Source: Albidovulum litorale
Lineage (GTDB): Bacteria > Pseudomonadota > Alphaproteobacteria > Rhodobacterales > Rhodobacteraceae
NCBI RefSeq assembly: GCF_025751495.1
Contig: NZ_JAOWKZ010000001.1
Location: forward strand, 627,920-691,919
DNA length: 64,000 nucleotides
Direction: 5' to 3'
Part shown: positions 63,637 through 64,000 of the stretch, piece after piece
How the letters are laid out: each line of letters opens with the position of its first letter
Numbering within the stretch: the first letter of the stretch is position 1
Program-made: the position numbers and the translations under genes
The notes under the pieces: model-generated
Seen by the model: the letters and a program-made list of their open reading frames with translations, nothing else
Databases searched by the model: none
Told to the model about the DNA's origin: nothing

Positions 63637-64000
63637 TTACGCCGCCCGCGCCGCGCGGATCAGGCCGAGGATGTCCTTTGCCGCCGCCGGGATATTCGTG
63701 CCCGGCCCGAAGATCGCCTTGACGCCGGCCTTCTTTAGGAAGTCGTAATCCTGCTGCGGGATGACCCCGCCGCAGATCACGATGATGTCGCCCGCGCCCG
63801 CGGCCTCCAGCGCCTCGATCAGCTTCGGTGCCAGCGTCTTGTGACCCGCCGCCTGACTGGAAATCCCAATCACATGCACATCGTTGTCGACCGCATCCTG
63901 CGCGGCCTCTTCCGGCGTCTGGAACAGGGGCCCCACATCGACGTCGAAGCCGATATCGGCGAAGGCCGTGGCGATGACCTTGGCGCCCCGGTCGTGGCCA
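63637..64000 (-). CDS. scpA: Methylmalonyl-CoA mutase, C-terminal B12-binding domain, N-terminus outside the window
   Basis: The last 121 codons of an adenosylcobalamin-dependent mutase. The B12-binding domain begins [33 protein letters not shown]; the His in the DxHxxG motif (GHDRG) is the lower cobalt ligand. [16 protein letters not shown]-like text ([16 protein letters not shown]) and [34 protein letters not shown] (noted as [12 protein letters not shown] and IFGPGTNIP) match true methylmalonyl-CoA mutase rather than ethylmalonyl-CoA mutase. It converts methylmalonyl-CoA to succinyl-CoA. The gene runs off the right edge. Confidence 0.95.
   Translation of the reverse strand, partial: GHDRGAKVIATAFADIGFDVDVGPLFQTPEEAAQDAVDNDVHVIGISSQAAGHKTLAPKLIEALEAAGAGDIIVICGGVIPQQDYDFLKKAGVKAIFGPGTNIPAAAKDILGLIRAARAA

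Overview
The window is GC-rich, densely coded chromosomal DNA from an alphaproteobacterium, most likely the family Rhodobacteraceae (roseobacter/Rhodobacter/Paracoccus group). The grounds are the product set (FdxA-type 7Fe ferredoxin, CarD, RpoH, a SUV3-like helicase, DUF6324 and DUF6476 proteins, DUF2927 lipoprotein, MmcB), a tRNA-His that lacks an encoded G-1 and carries A73, as known for alphaproteobacteria, and a GTTC-N7-GTTC SOS box of the alphaproteobacterial type. I cannot name the genus. No prophage, insertion sequence, integrase, rRNA operon or CRISPR array was recognised.

Layout. 1-5.8 kb: gatA (cut by the window edge) and gatC, a metallo-beta-lactamase-fold hydrolase, a DUF1127-like small protein, a 34-codon ORF with a perfect Shine-Dalgarno, a sulfotransferase, tadA and rluB with a long repetitive basic tail. 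6-10.4 kb: DUF2927 lipoprotein, hsp20 diverging from a PfkB sugar kinase plus dtd, a DMT permease and rpmB. 10.5-14.5 kb: a universal stress protein gene with a BCCT osmolyte transporter behind a 30-bp perfect palindrome, then a cobalt-type nitrile hydratase cluster (alpha, beta, activator). 14.5-24.5 kb: lipoprotein, DUF167, nitroreductase, EI24/CysZ-like protein, ACT protein, carD, fdxA, an Hsp15-like S4 protein with the SUV3-like helicase, TPR protein, SCP2 protein with a lysophospholipase, and an Anbu proteasome-like peptidase. 24.6-34.4 kb: oligoendopeptidase F, an isolated KpsS/KpsC-like glycosyltransferase, membrane dipeptidase, DUF6476/rluD, rpoH, a Gfo/Idh/MocA oxidoreductase, host-attachment-family protein, tRNA-His, DUF6324, mmcB and a small membrane protein.

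34.4-46.6 kb: the riboflavin operon ribE-ribBX-ribH-nusB (minus strand), diverging from a capsule block kpsS / outer-membrane export lipoprotein / kpsC, then a lower-GC methyltransferase, yciB, a DMT permease, ftsY and a YhhN lysoplasmalogenase. 46.7-64 kb: an AlkB-type alkane hydroxylase, a small exported protein, xseA diverging from purD, a 2Fe-2S ferredoxin with an FG-GAP protein, a Sulfotransfer_4 protein, a sterol-desaturase-family protein, a truncated dnaE2-like OB-fold ORF directly behind an SOS box, a cupin/LysR pair, a DMT permease, a MocR/PNPOx-like pair, a rhodanese, a GNAT/VOC pair, nhaA, a DksA/TraR zinc-finger protein and the 3' end of a methylmalonyl-CoA mutase gene.

Most of the window is housekeeping (translation quality control, RNA modification, riboflavin, purines, secretion). 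The accessory part is environmental: osmolyte import, nitrile hydration, capsule/lipid-linker synthesis, alkane hydroxylation and sulfotransfer. The most unusual observation is the probable wreck of an SOS mutagenesis cassette at 54.5 kb, where a LexA box is joined almost directly to a fragment of dnaE2.
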